The notes: a model not told the origin generated them from the sequence alone. A DNA stretch of 64,000 nt from G965200765 sp965200765 (GCA_965200765.1 OZ241380.1:868001-932000), one strand, 5' to 3'. Shown: positions 28,865-38,733, counted from the first letter of the stretch. Program-made: numbers and translations.

Positions 28865-29170
28865 TATTTGCTAGCGGTTCCCACTCCAAGCTCTACCGGT
28901 AGAACAGATCTGTTGTCCAAATCAGACTGAAAGTGAACAAAACTAGCGAGATTTGCCTGATCGAGTGGCTGAACGCGCAAACTTGCATATCGCTGATTTT
29001 CACATTCAGTTCCAAGTTGCGTATAATGTAAATCAGGAATCAGGGTATTTCTGTGAATTGGATAATCAGATGCTTGATTGGGCAAATTTTCACAGATACA
29101 TTCTGCAAAGCGTAGTTGATGCGACCAGCATGAGCCGGTCGCAAGCAAGTTCAATACAGGGTACAGACAA
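28865..29170. other. Gap between the HEPN remnant and hsp20
   Basis: There is no gene. A hairpin (GCGACC, 10-nt loop, GGTCGC) at 29121-29142 lies about 30 bp before the hsp20 start. It could be a leader structure of the heat-shock gene or chance. Confidence 0.35.
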
Positions 29171-29611
29171 ATGGTACAAAAAATTACTTCACCTTTTGGT
29201 GGATTCTATGTTTATCCGGGAGATTCAGACAATCTGTTTCAGCAACTTCTTGGTCCGAGTTCTGCCAGTCAGACTGAAACATCTTCCGAACTGACTCCGT
29301 CAGTGGATATATACGAAGATGACAAGGCTTTTTATGCTTCGATTGAAATGCCGGGCGTGGATAAGGAAAAACTGAAAATTTCATGTGTTGAAGGAACCTT
29401 GACAATCAATGCCGAGGCTGAACGTGAGCCTCGCGAAGGCGGGCACTGGGTTCAGCATGAAAGAAGAACAGGCACTTATGTACGCAGCATGCGGTTCAGA
29501 ACACCCATCGTGGTTGACAAGATCAGTGCAAATTATTCCAACGGTATTGTCGAGTTGACGATTCCCAAGCAAACTGTAGAAGCAAAGGCAGTTTCGATCA
29601 GCATTGACTAG
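29171..29611 (+). CDS. Hsp20/alpha-crystallin small heat-shock protein
   Basis: This 146-residue cytoplasmic holdase prevents aggregation of unfolded proteins. The alpha-crystallin domain spans about residues 42-140 and includes SVDIYEDDKAFYASIEMPGV, the RTGTYVRSMRF strand, NYSNGIVELTIPK and the closing KAVSISID. The N-terminal region is short. It is a monocistronic gene with a 300-bp leader region. No canonical sigma-32 promoter could be assigned with confidence. Confidence 0.92.
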   Translation: MVQKITSPFGGFYVYPGDSDNLFQQLLGPSSASQTETSSELTPSVDIYEDDKAFYASIEMPGVDKEKLKISCVEGTLTINAEAEREPREGGHWVQHERRTGTYVRSMRFRTPIVVDKISANYSNGIVELTIPKQTVEAKAVSISID

Positions 29612-29818
29612 CGTGCATCTGGCAATATCTGCTAGTCAGCAACGCGCCGTACAGTATCCGCAAATCAAGAATTTCGACATTGATTTGAGAGCGAATCCGG
29701 TCTTCTCGGAGACAGGAAACGTCGCGCTTCGCGTAAATTGTCTGATTTTTGTGTTGCCAGTTGGTCACCAAGCAAATCGTAGTTTTCGTTCATAAGTTCA
29801 TAATATTCAGGATCATCA

Positions 29819-32488
29819 ATGAATAGTTTCAACACCCGTACAACTCTGGAAGTCAGCGACAAACGCTACCAAATCCACTCTTTGCAGCATTTGAATGACG
29901 ATAGTAGTGCAAGGCGATTGCCGTATTGCTTCAAAGTATTGCTGGAAAATCTGTTGCGCAATGAAAACGGCATTGATGTAACCGCCGAGCAAATCTCTGC
30001 TTTGATTAATTGGGTTCCCGGGAACAGTGGAGAAACAGAAATTGCTTTTTCTCCGGCACGGGTGCTGATGCAGGATTTTACCGGGGTTCCAGCTGTGGTA
30101 GATCTTGCATCCATGCGCGACGCGATGGCAGAACAGGGTGGCAATCCTGCCGCTATCAATCCTGGCGTGCCAGTTGATCTGGTGATTGACCATTCGGTAA
30201 TGGTCGATCATTTCGGTAGCAAAAACGCTTTGGACTTGAATGCCGTACTTGAATATCGTCGCAACTCGGAACGCTATTCGTTTCTGAAATGGGGACAATC
30301 AGCGTTTGCAAACTTTCGGGTTGTGCCACCTTCGACCGGCATCGTTCATCAGGTGAATCTGGAGTATTTGGCCGACATTGTTTGTGAAGCCAGGCCAGGC
30401 GGCGTACTTGCCGCCTACCCGGATACGGTTGTCGGTACGGATTCGCACACGACAATGATTAACGGAATTGGAGTGCTCGGCTGGGGTGTCGGCGGAATCG
30501 AAGCGGAAGCGGCCATGCTGGGTCAGTCGATTGCCATGTTGTTGCCGAAAGTGGTTGGATTCAAACTGCACGGTGAGTTGCCGGAAGGCGCGACAGCGAC
30601 CGATCTGGTGCTATCCATCGTTGAAATTCTGCGTACACACGGAGTAGTTGGCAAGTTTGTCGAATTTTACGGACAAGGGTTGAATAGTCTTTCAGTTTCG
30701 GACCAGGCGACAATATCGAACATGGCTCCCGAATATGGTGCGACTTGCGGTGTATTTCCAATTGATGAAAACACTCTGGAGTATTTGCGACTCACCGGCC
30801 GACCGGAACAGCAAGTTGCATTGGTCGAAGCCTATGCTCGTCATCAGGGTATGTTTCGGGAACCGGAAGTGGAACCGGAAACTCAGTACGACGAAAATTT
30901 GGAGCTTGATTTGTCAACCATAGAACCTTGTATTGCGGGTCCGAAACGGCCGCAAGATCGGGTTCTGTTGCGCAATGCTTCGACTGAAGTGAAAACATAC
31001 ATCAAGGACCAGAAAAGCGAGGAAACTTCGACGCAAGAAACCGATCGCACCACACCGATTGACGGGGATATTGTTGTCGCGGCAATAACCAGTTGCACCA
31101 ATACTTCCAACCCCGACGTGATTGTTGGTGCCGGGTTGCTGGCTCGCAAGGCGGTTGAGTTGGGCTTGAATACCAAGCCATGGGTCAAGACTTCGTTGGC
31201 ACCTGGTTCTCAGGTTGTAACAGAATATCTTGAACAGTCCAACCTGTTGGAACCGCTTGAACAGCTTGGTTTTTCTGTCGTCGGATATGGATGCACAACC
31301 TGTATTGGCAACAGCGGTCCGCTTCCCGAATCCGTAGCGGAAGCGATCAGGAAGGATGACCTGATTGTCTGTTCCGTGTTGTCCGGCAATCGCAACTTTG
31401 AGGGGCGCGTGCATGCAGCGGTGAAAATGAATTTTCTGGCATCACCTCCTTTGGTTGTCGCGTATGCACTGGCCGGTTCCATGCAGAAAAATCTGTATGA
31501 GGACCCATTGGGTAGCGATCGCAATGGGAACCCTGTTTATCTGAAAGATTTATGGCCGACTACCAGGGAGATTCGCGAGGTTGTGGATTCAGTTGTTACG
31601 GTTGACATGTTCAAGTCCAAGTACGCTGATGTATTTCGCGGCGACTCGAATTGGGCTGACATTCCGCTTACACCGTCGCGTCTTTTCCACTGGGATTCGG
31701 GATCCACGTATATTCGGAGACCTACATTTTTCGACACTCTACCGAATCGCGAAGCCGAGTTTGCAGATATTACCGGTGCACGTGCTTTGGCGATGCTGGG
31801 TGACAGTATCACAACCGACCATATTTCGCCTGCCGGGGCAATCATGCCAGACAGTCCAGCGGGAGAATATCTGATTGACCAGGCCATAGCACGAGGTGAT
31901 TTCAATTCGTACGGTTCTCGCCGCGGCAATCATGAGATTATGGTTCGGGGAACCTTCGCGAATGTGCGTCTTCGAAATGAAATTGCCGCTGGAACAGAAG
32001 GAGGATGGACACTGCATCAACCCTCCGGCGAGTTGATGACCATCTATGATGCTTCCGAGCAATATCAGGAAGAAAATGTGCCGCTCATTGTAATTGCCGG
32101 CAAGGAATACGGCTCCGGCTCATCTCGAGATTGGGCGGCAAAAGGTCCGCTATTGCTGGGTGTCAAGGCTGTCATTGTGGAAAGTTTCGAGCGAATCCAT
32201 CGATCCAATCTGGTTGGCATGGGGATACTTCCATTGCAGTTCAAAGCAGGTGACAATCGACAGACACTTGAACTTACTGGCAGTGAAAAATTTGATATTC
32301 TCGAACTTGCTCGCGGTTGTGACGAAGTGGAAGTCGTTGCTACACGGACCGACCGGTCAGTGATAACCTTCAATGTGGTTGTACGAATTGATACGCCCAG
32401 GGAGTGGGACTATTACGCGGCAAAAGGAATTCTTCAGTTTGTATTGAATCAGCTGATTGATTCCGAGCTGACTCAAGCCAGTGCCTGA
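29819..32488 (+). CDS. acnA: Aconitate hydratase A
   Basis: This 889-residue TCA-cycle enzyme interconverts citrate and isocitrate through a 4Fe-4S cluster. Cluster cysteines are visible in ITSCTNTSNP and GYGCTTCIGNSGPL. Other signatures are TDSHTTMINGIGVLGWGVGG, LGDSITTDHISPAG and the C-terminal swivel-domain GKEYGSGSSRDWAAKG. The length and order match the AcnA/IRP family rather than AcnB. It ends 12 bp from the convergent yciB gene. Confidence 0.97.
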   Translation: MNSFNTRTTLEVSDKRYQIHSLQHLNDDSSARRLPYCFKVLLENLLRNENGIDVTAEQISALINWVPGNSGETEIAFSPARVLMQDFTGVPAVVDLASMRDAMAEQGGNPAAINPGVPVDLVIDHSVMVDHFGSKNALDLNAVLEYRRNSERYSFLKWGQSAFANFRVVPPSTGIVHQVNLEYLADIVCEARPGGVLAAYPDTVVGTDSHTTMINGIGVLGWGVGGIEAEAAMLGQSIAMLLPKVVGFKLHGELPEGATATDLVLSIVEILRTHGVVGKFVEFYGQGLNSLSVSDQATISNMAPEYGATCGVFPIDENTLEYLRLTGRPEQQVALVEAYARHQGMFREPEVEPETQYDENLELDLSTIEPCIAGPKRPQDRVLLRNASTEVKTYIKDQKSEETSTQETDRTTPIDGDIVVAAITSCTNTSNPDVIVGAGLLARKAVELGLNTKPWVKTSLAPGSQVVTEYLEQSNLLEPLEQLGFSVVGYGCTTCIGNSGPLPESVAEAIRKDDLIVCSVLSGNRNFEGRVHAAVKMNFLASPPLVVAYALAGSMQKNLYEDPLGSDRNGNPVYLKDLWPTTREIREVVDSVVTVDMFKSKYADVFRGDSNWADIPLTPSRLFHWDSGSTYIRRPTFFDTLPNREAEFADITGARALAMLGDSITTDHISPAGAIMPDSPAGEYLIDQAIARGDFNSYGSRRGNHEIMVRGTFANVRLRNEIAAGTEGGWTLHQPSGELMTIYDASEQYQEENVPLIVIAGKEYGSGSSRDWAAKGPLLLGVKAVIVESFERIHRSNLVGMGILPLQFKAGDNRQTLELTGSEKFDILELARGCDEVEVVATRTDRSVITFNVVVRIDTPREWDYYAAKGILQFVLNQLIDSELTQASA

Positions 32489-32500
32489 TGCAGTCGCGAG

Positions 32501-33073
32501 TTACTTGTCCTTTTCCGGGGGTTCTAGATTGGCGTAGCGCGCCATATTGAAAACCTGGAGAATCACGAAAATAATTGTCAGTACGATTACGCCGAATACT
32601 TTGAAGTTGACCCAGATTTCTTCCCGACGGGCTTCATCCAGATCCAGCCCGTAGTAAAAGGCGACATAGATATTCAGTGCGCCGACAAAAAGAAAGAACA
32701 GTCCCCAGCTCAGATTTGTCGAGCGCCAGCCTTCCGGACGCATCTCTACTTTGGACCCCAGTAGAATTTCAAGGACAGTTCTTTTGGTGAAAAACTGCGA
32801 AAACAGTATGACCGTAGCAAAGATCCAGTTGACGATAGTGGTTTTCCATTTGATAAACACCGGGTCTCGCAGTATCACAGTCAAACCGCCAAAAACGACG
32901 ATGGCGCCGAGAGTGACCAAGTGTATGGTTTCGAATCGCTTGTGCTTGAACCAAAAATAGGATACCTGAATGATCGACGCGACAATCGCGACCATGGTCG
33001 CGACAAATATGTCGTACATCTTGTAGGCGATGAAGAACAGAACGAGTGGAAATATGTCGTACAGAAATTTCAT
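32501..33073 (-). CDS. yciB: Inner-membrane-spanning protein YciB (septation protein A)
   Basis: This 190-residue polytopic membrane protein has five or so hydrophobic helices. The family features are FLYDIFPLVLFFIAYK at the N terminus, DPVFIKWKTTIVNWIF in the middle and the NLSWGLFFLFVGALNIYVAF segment. YciB influences cell-envelope integrity and septation in enterobacteria; the mechanism is unknown. The gene is transcribed from just downstream of tRNA-Leu on the same strand. Confidence 0.93.
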   Translation of the reverse strand: MKFLYDIFPLVLFFIAYKMYDIFVATMVAIVASIIQVSYFWFKHKRFETIHLVTLGAIVVFGGLTVILRDPVFIKWKTTIVNWIFATVILFSQFFTKRTVLEILLGSKVEMRPEGWRSTNLSWGLFFLFVGALNIYVAFYYGLDLDEARREEIWVNFKVFGVIVLTIIFVILQVFNMARYANLEPPEKDK

Positions 33074-33094
33074 GGTGTATCAAATTGCATCAAA

Positions 33095-33181
33095 TGGTGC
33101 CGGGAGAGAGACTCGAACTCTCACGGTGTTGCCACCACCGGATTTTGAGTCCGGCGCGTCTGCCAATTTCGCCATCCCGGC
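33095..33181 (-). tRNA. tRNA-Leu (anticodon CAA)
   Basis: Read on the minus strand, the acceptor 5' half is GCCGGGA and the 3' half is TCCCGGC, followed by A and an encoded CCA. The anticodon stem CCGGA/TCCGG closes the loop CTCAAAA, giving anticodon CAA, which reads UUG. A long variable arm and a T arm with GTTCGAGTC complete an 87-nt class II tRNA. Confidence 0.97.
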
Positions 33182-33312
33182 GGCGAGTGCACAAATTTTC
33201 TACGATTAATGTTCTGGTGTCAAAGCAATTTTTGAATTCTTGATTCGCACGGGTGCAATGATACAAACTTTCCGATGATAACTGGTTGATTTTTTCGCAA
33301 CGATTGAAATTG

Positions 33313-34655
33313 ATGAATTGGATACAAAAGCTGATTGTTGATGATTGGGCCTGGCACAAAAAAGTGCTAAACCTGACGTGGCCGGTGATTGTCTCGAACC
33401 TGAGTATTCCCCTCACTGGTGCTGTCGATACCGCGGTAGTTGGACATCTGCCGAATCCTGCTTACATCGGGGCAGTTGCACTAGGTGCACTCATCTTCAG
33501 CACTTTGTACTGGTTAATGGGTTTCCTGCGGATGGGCACCACTGGATTTGTTGCACAAAGTGTCGGTTCAAAAATAGCGAAGAAATTGCTGCGACATTTT
33601 TGCGCGGGATTGGAATTGCCTTGTCTATCAGCTTGCTTGTGTGGTTGGTCTACGTCCCTTTCGGAAACGCGGTACTGTGGTTTTTTGAAGCGACGCAGGA
33701 GGTGGAAGCAAATACACTGGACTATTATTCGATTCGAATCTGGGGCGTGCCATTTGCCTTGGTCAATCTGGTGGTTGTCGGGTATTTGTTCGGCACCCAG
33801 AACATGCGGATGGCACTGGTACTGCAATTGCTGTTGAATGGCATGAACATCGTACTGGACCTGTTATTCGTTTTGGGATTTGGATGGAATGTGGAAGGTG
33901 TTGCTATCGCGACGGTGATCAGTGAAGTTGTCACTGCAATTTGTGGTGTCTGGGTCTGCGTACGCATGATTGGCATCTCGAATCTTGACCCGCGCGGACT
34001 TTCAATCTTCAAGCCGGAGCGCTTGCGGGCGATGGCTGAAGTCAACATCAACATCATGATTCGCACCTTGCTGCTTGAAATTGCGATTATCTATTTCATG
34101 TGGGTCAGTGCCAAGTCAGGTGAAATTGTTCTTGCGGCGAACGCCGTGTTGATGCATCTGGTTCACTTTCTGGCGTTTGGTCTGGATGGTTTTGCGCATG
34201 CAGCAGAAGCATTGGCCGGTCGTGCATTCGGTGCGAGAGAACCTCGTCAAATGCGCAAGGCAGTAATGACTACCCTTGGTTGGTCCTGTATCGTAGCAAT
34301 TATTTTTGCGCTTTTCTACGCGATATTCGGGAGTTTGATTATTGATTTGATTACCGGAATAGAAAGTGTACGGCTGGTTGCTGGAGAATATCTGGCCTGG
34401 TTGATCTTCGCGCCGTTGGTTTGCGTTTGGCCATTTTTGTTCGATGGCGTGTATATTGGAACGACCCGAACGGTTGAAATGAGGAACGGTATGGTCGTTT
34501 CAATACTGGTTTTCCTTCTGGCTGCACATTTTGGTTTCATGTGGATGGGGAATCATGGATTGTGGCTGGGTTTTATGTTGTTCATGGTGGTTCGGGGGGC
34601 AATTCTGGCTTACTGGTATCCGAACATTGAACAATTGATATCCAAAACATCATAA
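33313..34655 (+). pseudogene. MATE-family efflux transporter (DinF-like), frameshifted
   Basis: The N-terminal frame from 33313 encodes the first MATE helices (VLNLTWPVIVSNLSIPLTGA, DTAVVGHLPNPAYIG, LRMGTTGFVAQSVGS). Similarity then moves to another frame from about 33575 (NSEEIAATFLRGIGIALS) and continues to the stop at 34655, with some 12 helices in total. The junction is at TTCAAAAATAGCG, an A5 run, so loss of one base is the simplest explanation. It is not a canonical -1 slippery heptamer. Intact, this would be a DinF-type multidrug exporter of about 450 residues. Either it is a pseudogene or the base is a read error. Confidence 0.82.
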
Positions 34656-34692
34656 TGTGTTTCATCAAATTCATACTGCGAGGAGAGGAACA

Positions 34693-35544
34693 ATGCAAGA
34701 ATTCAAACACCAAACTTCTTTGGTTGACGCTAGTCAGGCGATCCAGATGGTAGGCTCGCCCGAAGTTACGTTTGTCGATGCAACCTGGTTTTTGCCGAAT
34801 TTGCCGAAAAATGCCAAGGAGGAATACCGCAATCAGCATATTCCGGGTGCAGTACATTTCGACATTGATGAAATTTCCGACCAGAACAGCAATTTGCCAC
34901 ACATGTATCCGTCAAAAGAGTTTTTTGAACAATGCGTTGGCAATCTCGGCATTTCCGGGAATTCCAAACTGGTCATCTACGATCGTTCCCATTTTGTCGC
35001 TTCAGCGCGCGTTTGGTGGATGTTCTTGTCATTTGGACACAGTACCGACAACCTGCATGTATTGAACGGCGGACTGACAGCTTGGTTGCAAGAAGACGGG
35101 CCTTGCGAATCGGGTGCTCCCGAGATTGAACCGCAAACCTATGTCGCATCGAAACCCGACGACTATCTGGCAACATACTCGGAAATTGTGACCAATGTTC
35201 GCGAGTACAATCACCAACTCATTGATGCACGGTCTCCTGCCCGGTTCGACGGCAGGGAACCCGAACCACGTCCTGGCTTGAAGGGTGGCCATATACCCGA
35301 GAGTGCAAATCTCTATTACGCGGGTATGATTGCCGACAATGGTCTGATGAGAGAGCCGGAGGAAATTCGGTTCATGATGGAATTCGTTTGTGATGGCAAA
35401 GACATTCCAATCATCACCACGTGCGGGTCCGGTGTGACCGCCGCAGTGCTTCTGCTGGCGTTTTATCAGGTTAGACAATCGGATATGCGGTTATATGATG
35501 GTTCCTGGACAGAATGGGCGACTCGTATGGACCACGACAGCTGA
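34693..35544 (+). CDS. sseA: 3-mercaptopyruvate sulfurtransferase
   Basis: This is a two-domain rhodanese of 283 residues. The catalytic loop is TTCGSGVTAAVLLLA; CG(S/T)GVT is the signature of enzymes using 3-mercaptopyruvate. The N-terminal domain holds FVDATWFLP and HIPGAVHFDID. The start at 34693 sits behind GAGGAGAGGAA; an upstream in-frame ATG at 34657 is less likely. The following queA frame overlaps its 3' end. Confidence 0.9.
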   Translation: MQEFKHQTSLVDASQAIQMVGSPEVTFVDATWFLPNLPKNAKEEYRNQHIPGAVHFDIDEISDQNSNLPHMYPSKEFFEQCVGNLGISGNSKLVIYDRSHFVASARVWWMFLSFGHSTDNLHVLNGGLTAWLQEDGPCESGAPEIEPQTYVASKPDDYLATYSEIVTNVREYNHQLIDARSPARFDGREPEPRPGLKGGHIPESANLYYAGMIADNGLMREPEEIRFMMEFVCDGKDIPIITTCGSGVTAAVLLLAFYQVRQSDMRLYDGSWTEWATRMDHDS

Positions 35545-35558
35545 GCTTTCGCATTGCG

Positions 35559-36590
35559 TTGAAACTGGAAGAATTTGATTTTGAATTGCCGGAGGAGCTG
35601 ATTGCGCAGTATCCGTCGCCGCGACGAGGCGACAGTCGTCTTCTGGTGCTGGAGCCGCACTGCCGGTTGCAGGAGATTCCTTTCTATGAGTTGCCGGCGA
35701 TTTTGCGAAAAGGCGATTTGCTGGTTTGCAACAATACGAAGGTTATGTGTGCCCGCTTGCTGGGGCGAAAAATTACTGGTGGGCGCATAGAAATGCTGGT
35801 TGAACGAATCTTGGACCCATCAACGTTACTAGTACAGGCAAAAGCCCGTCGACCATTGCAATCGGGAGTTCAGATCGTAATTGAGCCTGATGAACAGGTG
35901 GCGACGGTTGTTGGTAGAGAAGGGGAGTTTTTCGTACTGAAACTGCAGGCAGGCATGCGTGCCGAAGAATTGATTGCAAACAGCGGTCTTGTACCGTTGC
36001 CGCCATATATCAAGCGAGCGGCGGATGAACAGGATGCAGTACGCTATCAGACCGTCTATGCGGAGCATACCGGTTCGGTGGCAGCACCGACAGCAGGATT
36101 GCACTTTACCCAAGAGTTGCTTGGCGACCTGACAAAAGCCGGAGTCGAAATTGAAACCATCACGCTTCATGTTGGTGCAGGCACGTTTGCACCGGTAAGA
36201 ACCAATGACGTGAAGCAGCATGAACTACATGGAGAACTGTGTGAAATCAATGAATCCACGTGTGAAAAAATACGCGCTACCAAACTTCGTGGCGGACGAG
36301 TCATTGCTGTTGGAACCACTACTGTTCGAACTCTTGAGACCGCCGCATTGGAATCCGGTGAGATTGGGCCGTTTGACGGCGAGACCAAGCTGTTTATCAA
36401 GCCTGGATTCAAGTTTCGCGTAGTGGACGCGATGATTACAAACTTCCATTTGCCGCGATCAACGCTTTTGATGCTCGTATGTGCATTCGGCGGTGTTTCC
36501 AAAGTGCTTGAAGCCTATCGTTATGCAGTTGAACATCAATTTCGATTCTACAGCTACGGTGATGCGATGTTTATCGAAGCGATACATTGA
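35559..36590 (+). CDS. queA: S-adenosylmethionine:tRNA ribosyltransferase-isomerase QueA
   Basis: QueA moves the ribosyl part of SAM onto preQ1 in tRNA to make epoxyqueuosine, in the queuosine pathway. The protein begins FDFELPEELIAQYP, contains NNTKVMCARLLG and TAGLHFT, and ends with NFHLPRSTLLMLVCAFGG and FYSYGDAMFI, all family hallmarks. The frame is open from an ATG at 35514, which would overlap sseA by 31 bp. The TTG at 35559 gives the usual N terminus, and I prefer it with moderate certainty. Confidence 0.92.
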   Translation: MKLEEFDFELPEELIAQYPSPRRGDSRLLVLEPHCRLQEIPFYELPAILRKGDLLVCNNTKVMCARLLGRKITGGRIEMLVERILDPSTLLVQAKARRPLQSGVQIVIEPDEQVATVVGREGEFFVLKLQAGMRAEELIANSGLVPLPPYIKRAADEQDAVRYQTVYAEHTGSVAAPTAGLHFTQELLGDLTKAGVEIETITLHVGAGTFAPVRTNDVKQHELHGELCEINESTCEKIRATKLRGGRVIAVGTTTVRTLETAALESGEIGPFDGETKLFIKPGFKFRVVDAMITNFHLPRSTLLMLVCAFGGVSKVLEAYRYAVEHQFRFYSYGDAMFIEAIH

Positions 36591-36622
36591 AAAAGTATAT
36601 GATTGAATGGAAGAACTGAATT

Positions 36623-37045
36623 ATGAACAAACTGGAAGAGTGTATATTTTGCAAGATTGCTGCGGGTGACTTGCCCAAATTCGATGTGTTTGAAGATGAA
36701 CAAACGCTTGCATTTATGGATATCAATCCCGCATCGGAAGGTCATGTACTGGTCATACCGAAAGGGCACTGGCAAGACATATTTTCAATGCCTGATGAAC
36801 AACTTGGCTATGTGATAGCAACAACAAAACGCGTTGCAACTGCGGTGCAAGAGACTTTTCAACCGGATGGGATCAACTTGACTCAGGCGAACGGCAAAGG
36901 TGCTGCGCAGTCGGTCTTGCATTTCCATGTCCATGTTGTTCCACGCTGGCGAGGCGATGAATTGAAGATGAACTGGGAACTGATTCCGGGTGATATGGAC
37001 AACATCGGGGTAGCAGCTACAAGAATTCGCGAGAATATAATTTGA
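36623..37045 (+). CDS. HIT-family hydrolase
   Basis: This 140-residue histidine-triad nucleotide-binding protein has the triad HFHVHVVPR near residue 100. The N-terminal CIFCKIAAGDLP is typical of HinT/HIT hydrolases, which cleave nucleoside phosphoramidates or dinucleotides. Physiological substrate is unknown. It is 32 bp after queA on the same strand. Confidence 0.92.
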   Translation: MNKLEECIFCKIAAGDLPKFDVFEDEQTLAFMDINPASEGHVLVIPKGHWQDIFSMPDEQLGYVIATTKRVATAVQETFQPDGINLTQANGKGAAQSVLHFHVHVVPRWRGDELKMNWELIPGDMDNIGVAATRIRENII

Positions 37046-37154
37046 AAGTTCCAGATTCAAATTGGCGATAAAGTTTGAAAATGGTGAACTTTGTTGTTTA
37101 CAATCATAAGTTGGAAATTACCGATTTCACGGAGAATCATCAGGAGGACTCGAA

Positions 37155-37613
37155 ATGAATAAGTATTTCATCAAATTAGTTGCAGGCGCGGGTATGGCGG
37201 TAGCCTTGTTTTTGAATTCAATGTCTGTGCAGGCGCACTGCCAAATTCCTTGCGGAATCTACGACGATGCTGCGCGTGTAGTGGAAATGCTGGAATCAGC
37301 TGCTACAGTTGAAAAGTCAATGAAATTGATTGGCGAGCTGGCTGGGAAAAATGATGCTCAGTCACAAAACCAGCTGGTTAGATGGGTGGTGAACAAAGAG
37401 GAACATGCTCAAATGATTATCAGCACCATCAGCGACTACTTCCTGACGCAACGTGTGAAAGCCAGTCAGGATGATTACGCAGAACGCCTGCAAAAACATC
37501 ACGCTGTGATTGTTGCTGCAATGAAGGCAAAGCAAAACTCGGACATGCAGACGGCAATGGATCTCAAAGACGCAATTAATGGAATTGCACCCTATTATCC
37601 GGATAACCATTAG
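37155..37613 (+). CDS. sodN: Nickel superoxide dismutase, exported
   Basis: This 152-residue protein dismutates superoxide. The nickel hook HCQIPCGIYDD (consensus HCxxPCGxY) starts at His28, directly after a signal-peptide-like segment (MNKYFIKLVAGAG to SVQA). Mature His1 and Cys2/Cys6 supply the nickel ligands, so cleavage after QA both exports the protein and frees the N-terminal amine needed for metal binding. Cytoplasmic NiSODs instead need a SodX peptidase, and none is adjacent here. A perfect AGGAGG lies ahead of the ATG. NiSOD is common in marine bacteria with low iron demand. Confidence 0.92.
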   Translation: MNKYFIKLVAGAGMAVALFLNSMSVQAHCQIPCGIYDDAARVVEMLESAATVEKSMKLIGELAGKNDAQSQNQLVRWVVNKEEHAQMIISTISDYFLTQRVKASQDDYAERLQKHHAVIVAAMKAKQNSDMQTAMDLKDAINGIAPYYPDNH

Positions 37614-37941
37614 GTTCGGGCAATGTATTCAGGATCGTTTCAATCATGAAACACATTTCCACTGCGAGCAATTGAGAGTCTGGCTGGTTGCTCTCGCAAC
37701 CGAATTCAATCAGAGCAATAAAACAAGTCAATGAGTTTTGAACCAAGTTGTTCTGGAGCCGGATTATCCGGCTCCATTTTTGTTCATTCACTTGTCGAAC
37801 ATGAAAGTGCTGTTGGCTTGTCAAATTGGTTGTTGACTTGCAATGATTCAATATAATTGGTTGCTTTGAGTATTACGAATACGAACTGGATACGAATTAA
37901 CAAACAATCATTCGCTTGATCGCCAAAGGGAGGATGACAAA
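37614..37941 (+). other. Gap containing a terminator and the promoter region of the hydroxylase gene
   Basis: Apart from the terminator at 37755-37782, no gene or clear element is visible. The last 20 bases include AAAGGGAGGATG, the ribosome-binding site of the next gene. Confidence 0.5.
37755..37782 (+). terminator. Rho-independent terminator after sodN
   Basis: The stem GGAGCCGGA / TCCGGCTCC has a TTA loop and is followed by ATTTTTG. It lies 140 bp beyond the sodN stop and probably ends its transcript. Confidence 0.85.
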
Positions 37942-38715
37942 ATGATCACCGACAAGCAAAAGGCGTACCGCAAAACATATCGCAGCAGGATCGCAGGTTG
38001 GTACAACGGACCGATTCATGTGTTGATCATCTACACCATCGGTCTGACAGCGATGTGGATCTACATCCAGCACATTGAAAATGTGCAGTGGTGGGAATGG
38101 TTGGCAGTGCCTTTATTTCTGGTGGGTTGCAATATTTTTGAGTGGTTTCTGCATCTGAAAGTGATGCACCGACCGCAGAAAATCAAGGCGTTGCGAGCAA
38201 TTTACAACCGGCATACGCTCCAGCATCACCAGTTCTTCACAGATGACGAAATGCGTTTTCGTGACCAAAAAGACTGGCGGGTAACGTTTTTCCCACCGTA
38301 TGCACTCGTAATCTTTATTTTGATTTCGATACCCGGTGCAATCGTACTCCATTATCTGGTTACACCGAACATTGGCTGGTTGTTCATGTGCTCGACCACT
38401 TCCATCTATCTGATCTACGAATTTATGCATTTCTGCTGCCATGTTGATGAAAACTGGTTTGTCAGAAATATGCCGCTGGTCAACACAATCCGACGGCACC
38501 ATACGGCGCATCACAATTCCCGACTGATGATGGAAAAGAACATGAACCTGACGTTTCCGATTGCTGACTGGATGTTTGGCACCTCGGATTTGGACCGGGG
38601 ACTGTTGGGGCACTTGTTCAACGGATACAGTACCAGGCACTTGAAGAGGAATTTGCGCGGTGAGCCGAAACGTCCGGACATTGCAGCTAGCGGACCCATG
38701 ACCGCAGAATCCTGA
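37942..38715 (+). CDS. Membrane fatty-acid-hydroxylase/sterol-desaturase family protein
   Basis: This 257-residue integral membrane protein has the histidine boxes of di-iron hydroxylases: EWFLHLKVMH, HTLQHHQFF, YEFMHFCCH and RRHHTAHH, spaced among four or so hydrophobic helices. The enzyme would hydroxylate or desaturate a lipid substrate with oxygen; the substrate is unknown. A 58-residue membrane protein follows 18 bp downstream and is probably co-transcribed. Confidence 0.85.
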   Translation: MITDKQKAYRKTYRSRIAGWYNGPIHVLIIYTIGLTAMWIYIQHIENVQWWEWLAVPLFLVGCNIFEWFLHLKVMHRPQKIKALRAIYNRHTLQHHQFFTDDEMRFRDQKDWRVTFFPPYALVIFILISIPGAIVLHYLVTPNIGWLFMCSTTSIYLIYEFMHFCCHVDENWFVRNMPLVNTIRRHHTAHHNSRLMMEKNMNLTFPIADWMFGTSDLDRGLLGHLFNGYSTRHLKRNLRGEPKRPDIAASGPMTAES

Positions 38716-38733
38716 TTTCGGAGGACCAATGCT

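Noticed and set aside
29665..29862. 65-codon minus-strand frame between hsp20 and acnA
   Set aside because: Its start lies inside acnA and no ribosome-binding site is visible; the protein is hydrophilic and unrecognised. Too weak to list as a gene.
33560..33590. Programmed -1 frameshifting in the MATE gene
   Set aside because: The A5 run does not form a canonical slippery heptamer in the upstream frame and no downstream structure is evident, so a mutation or read error is simpler.
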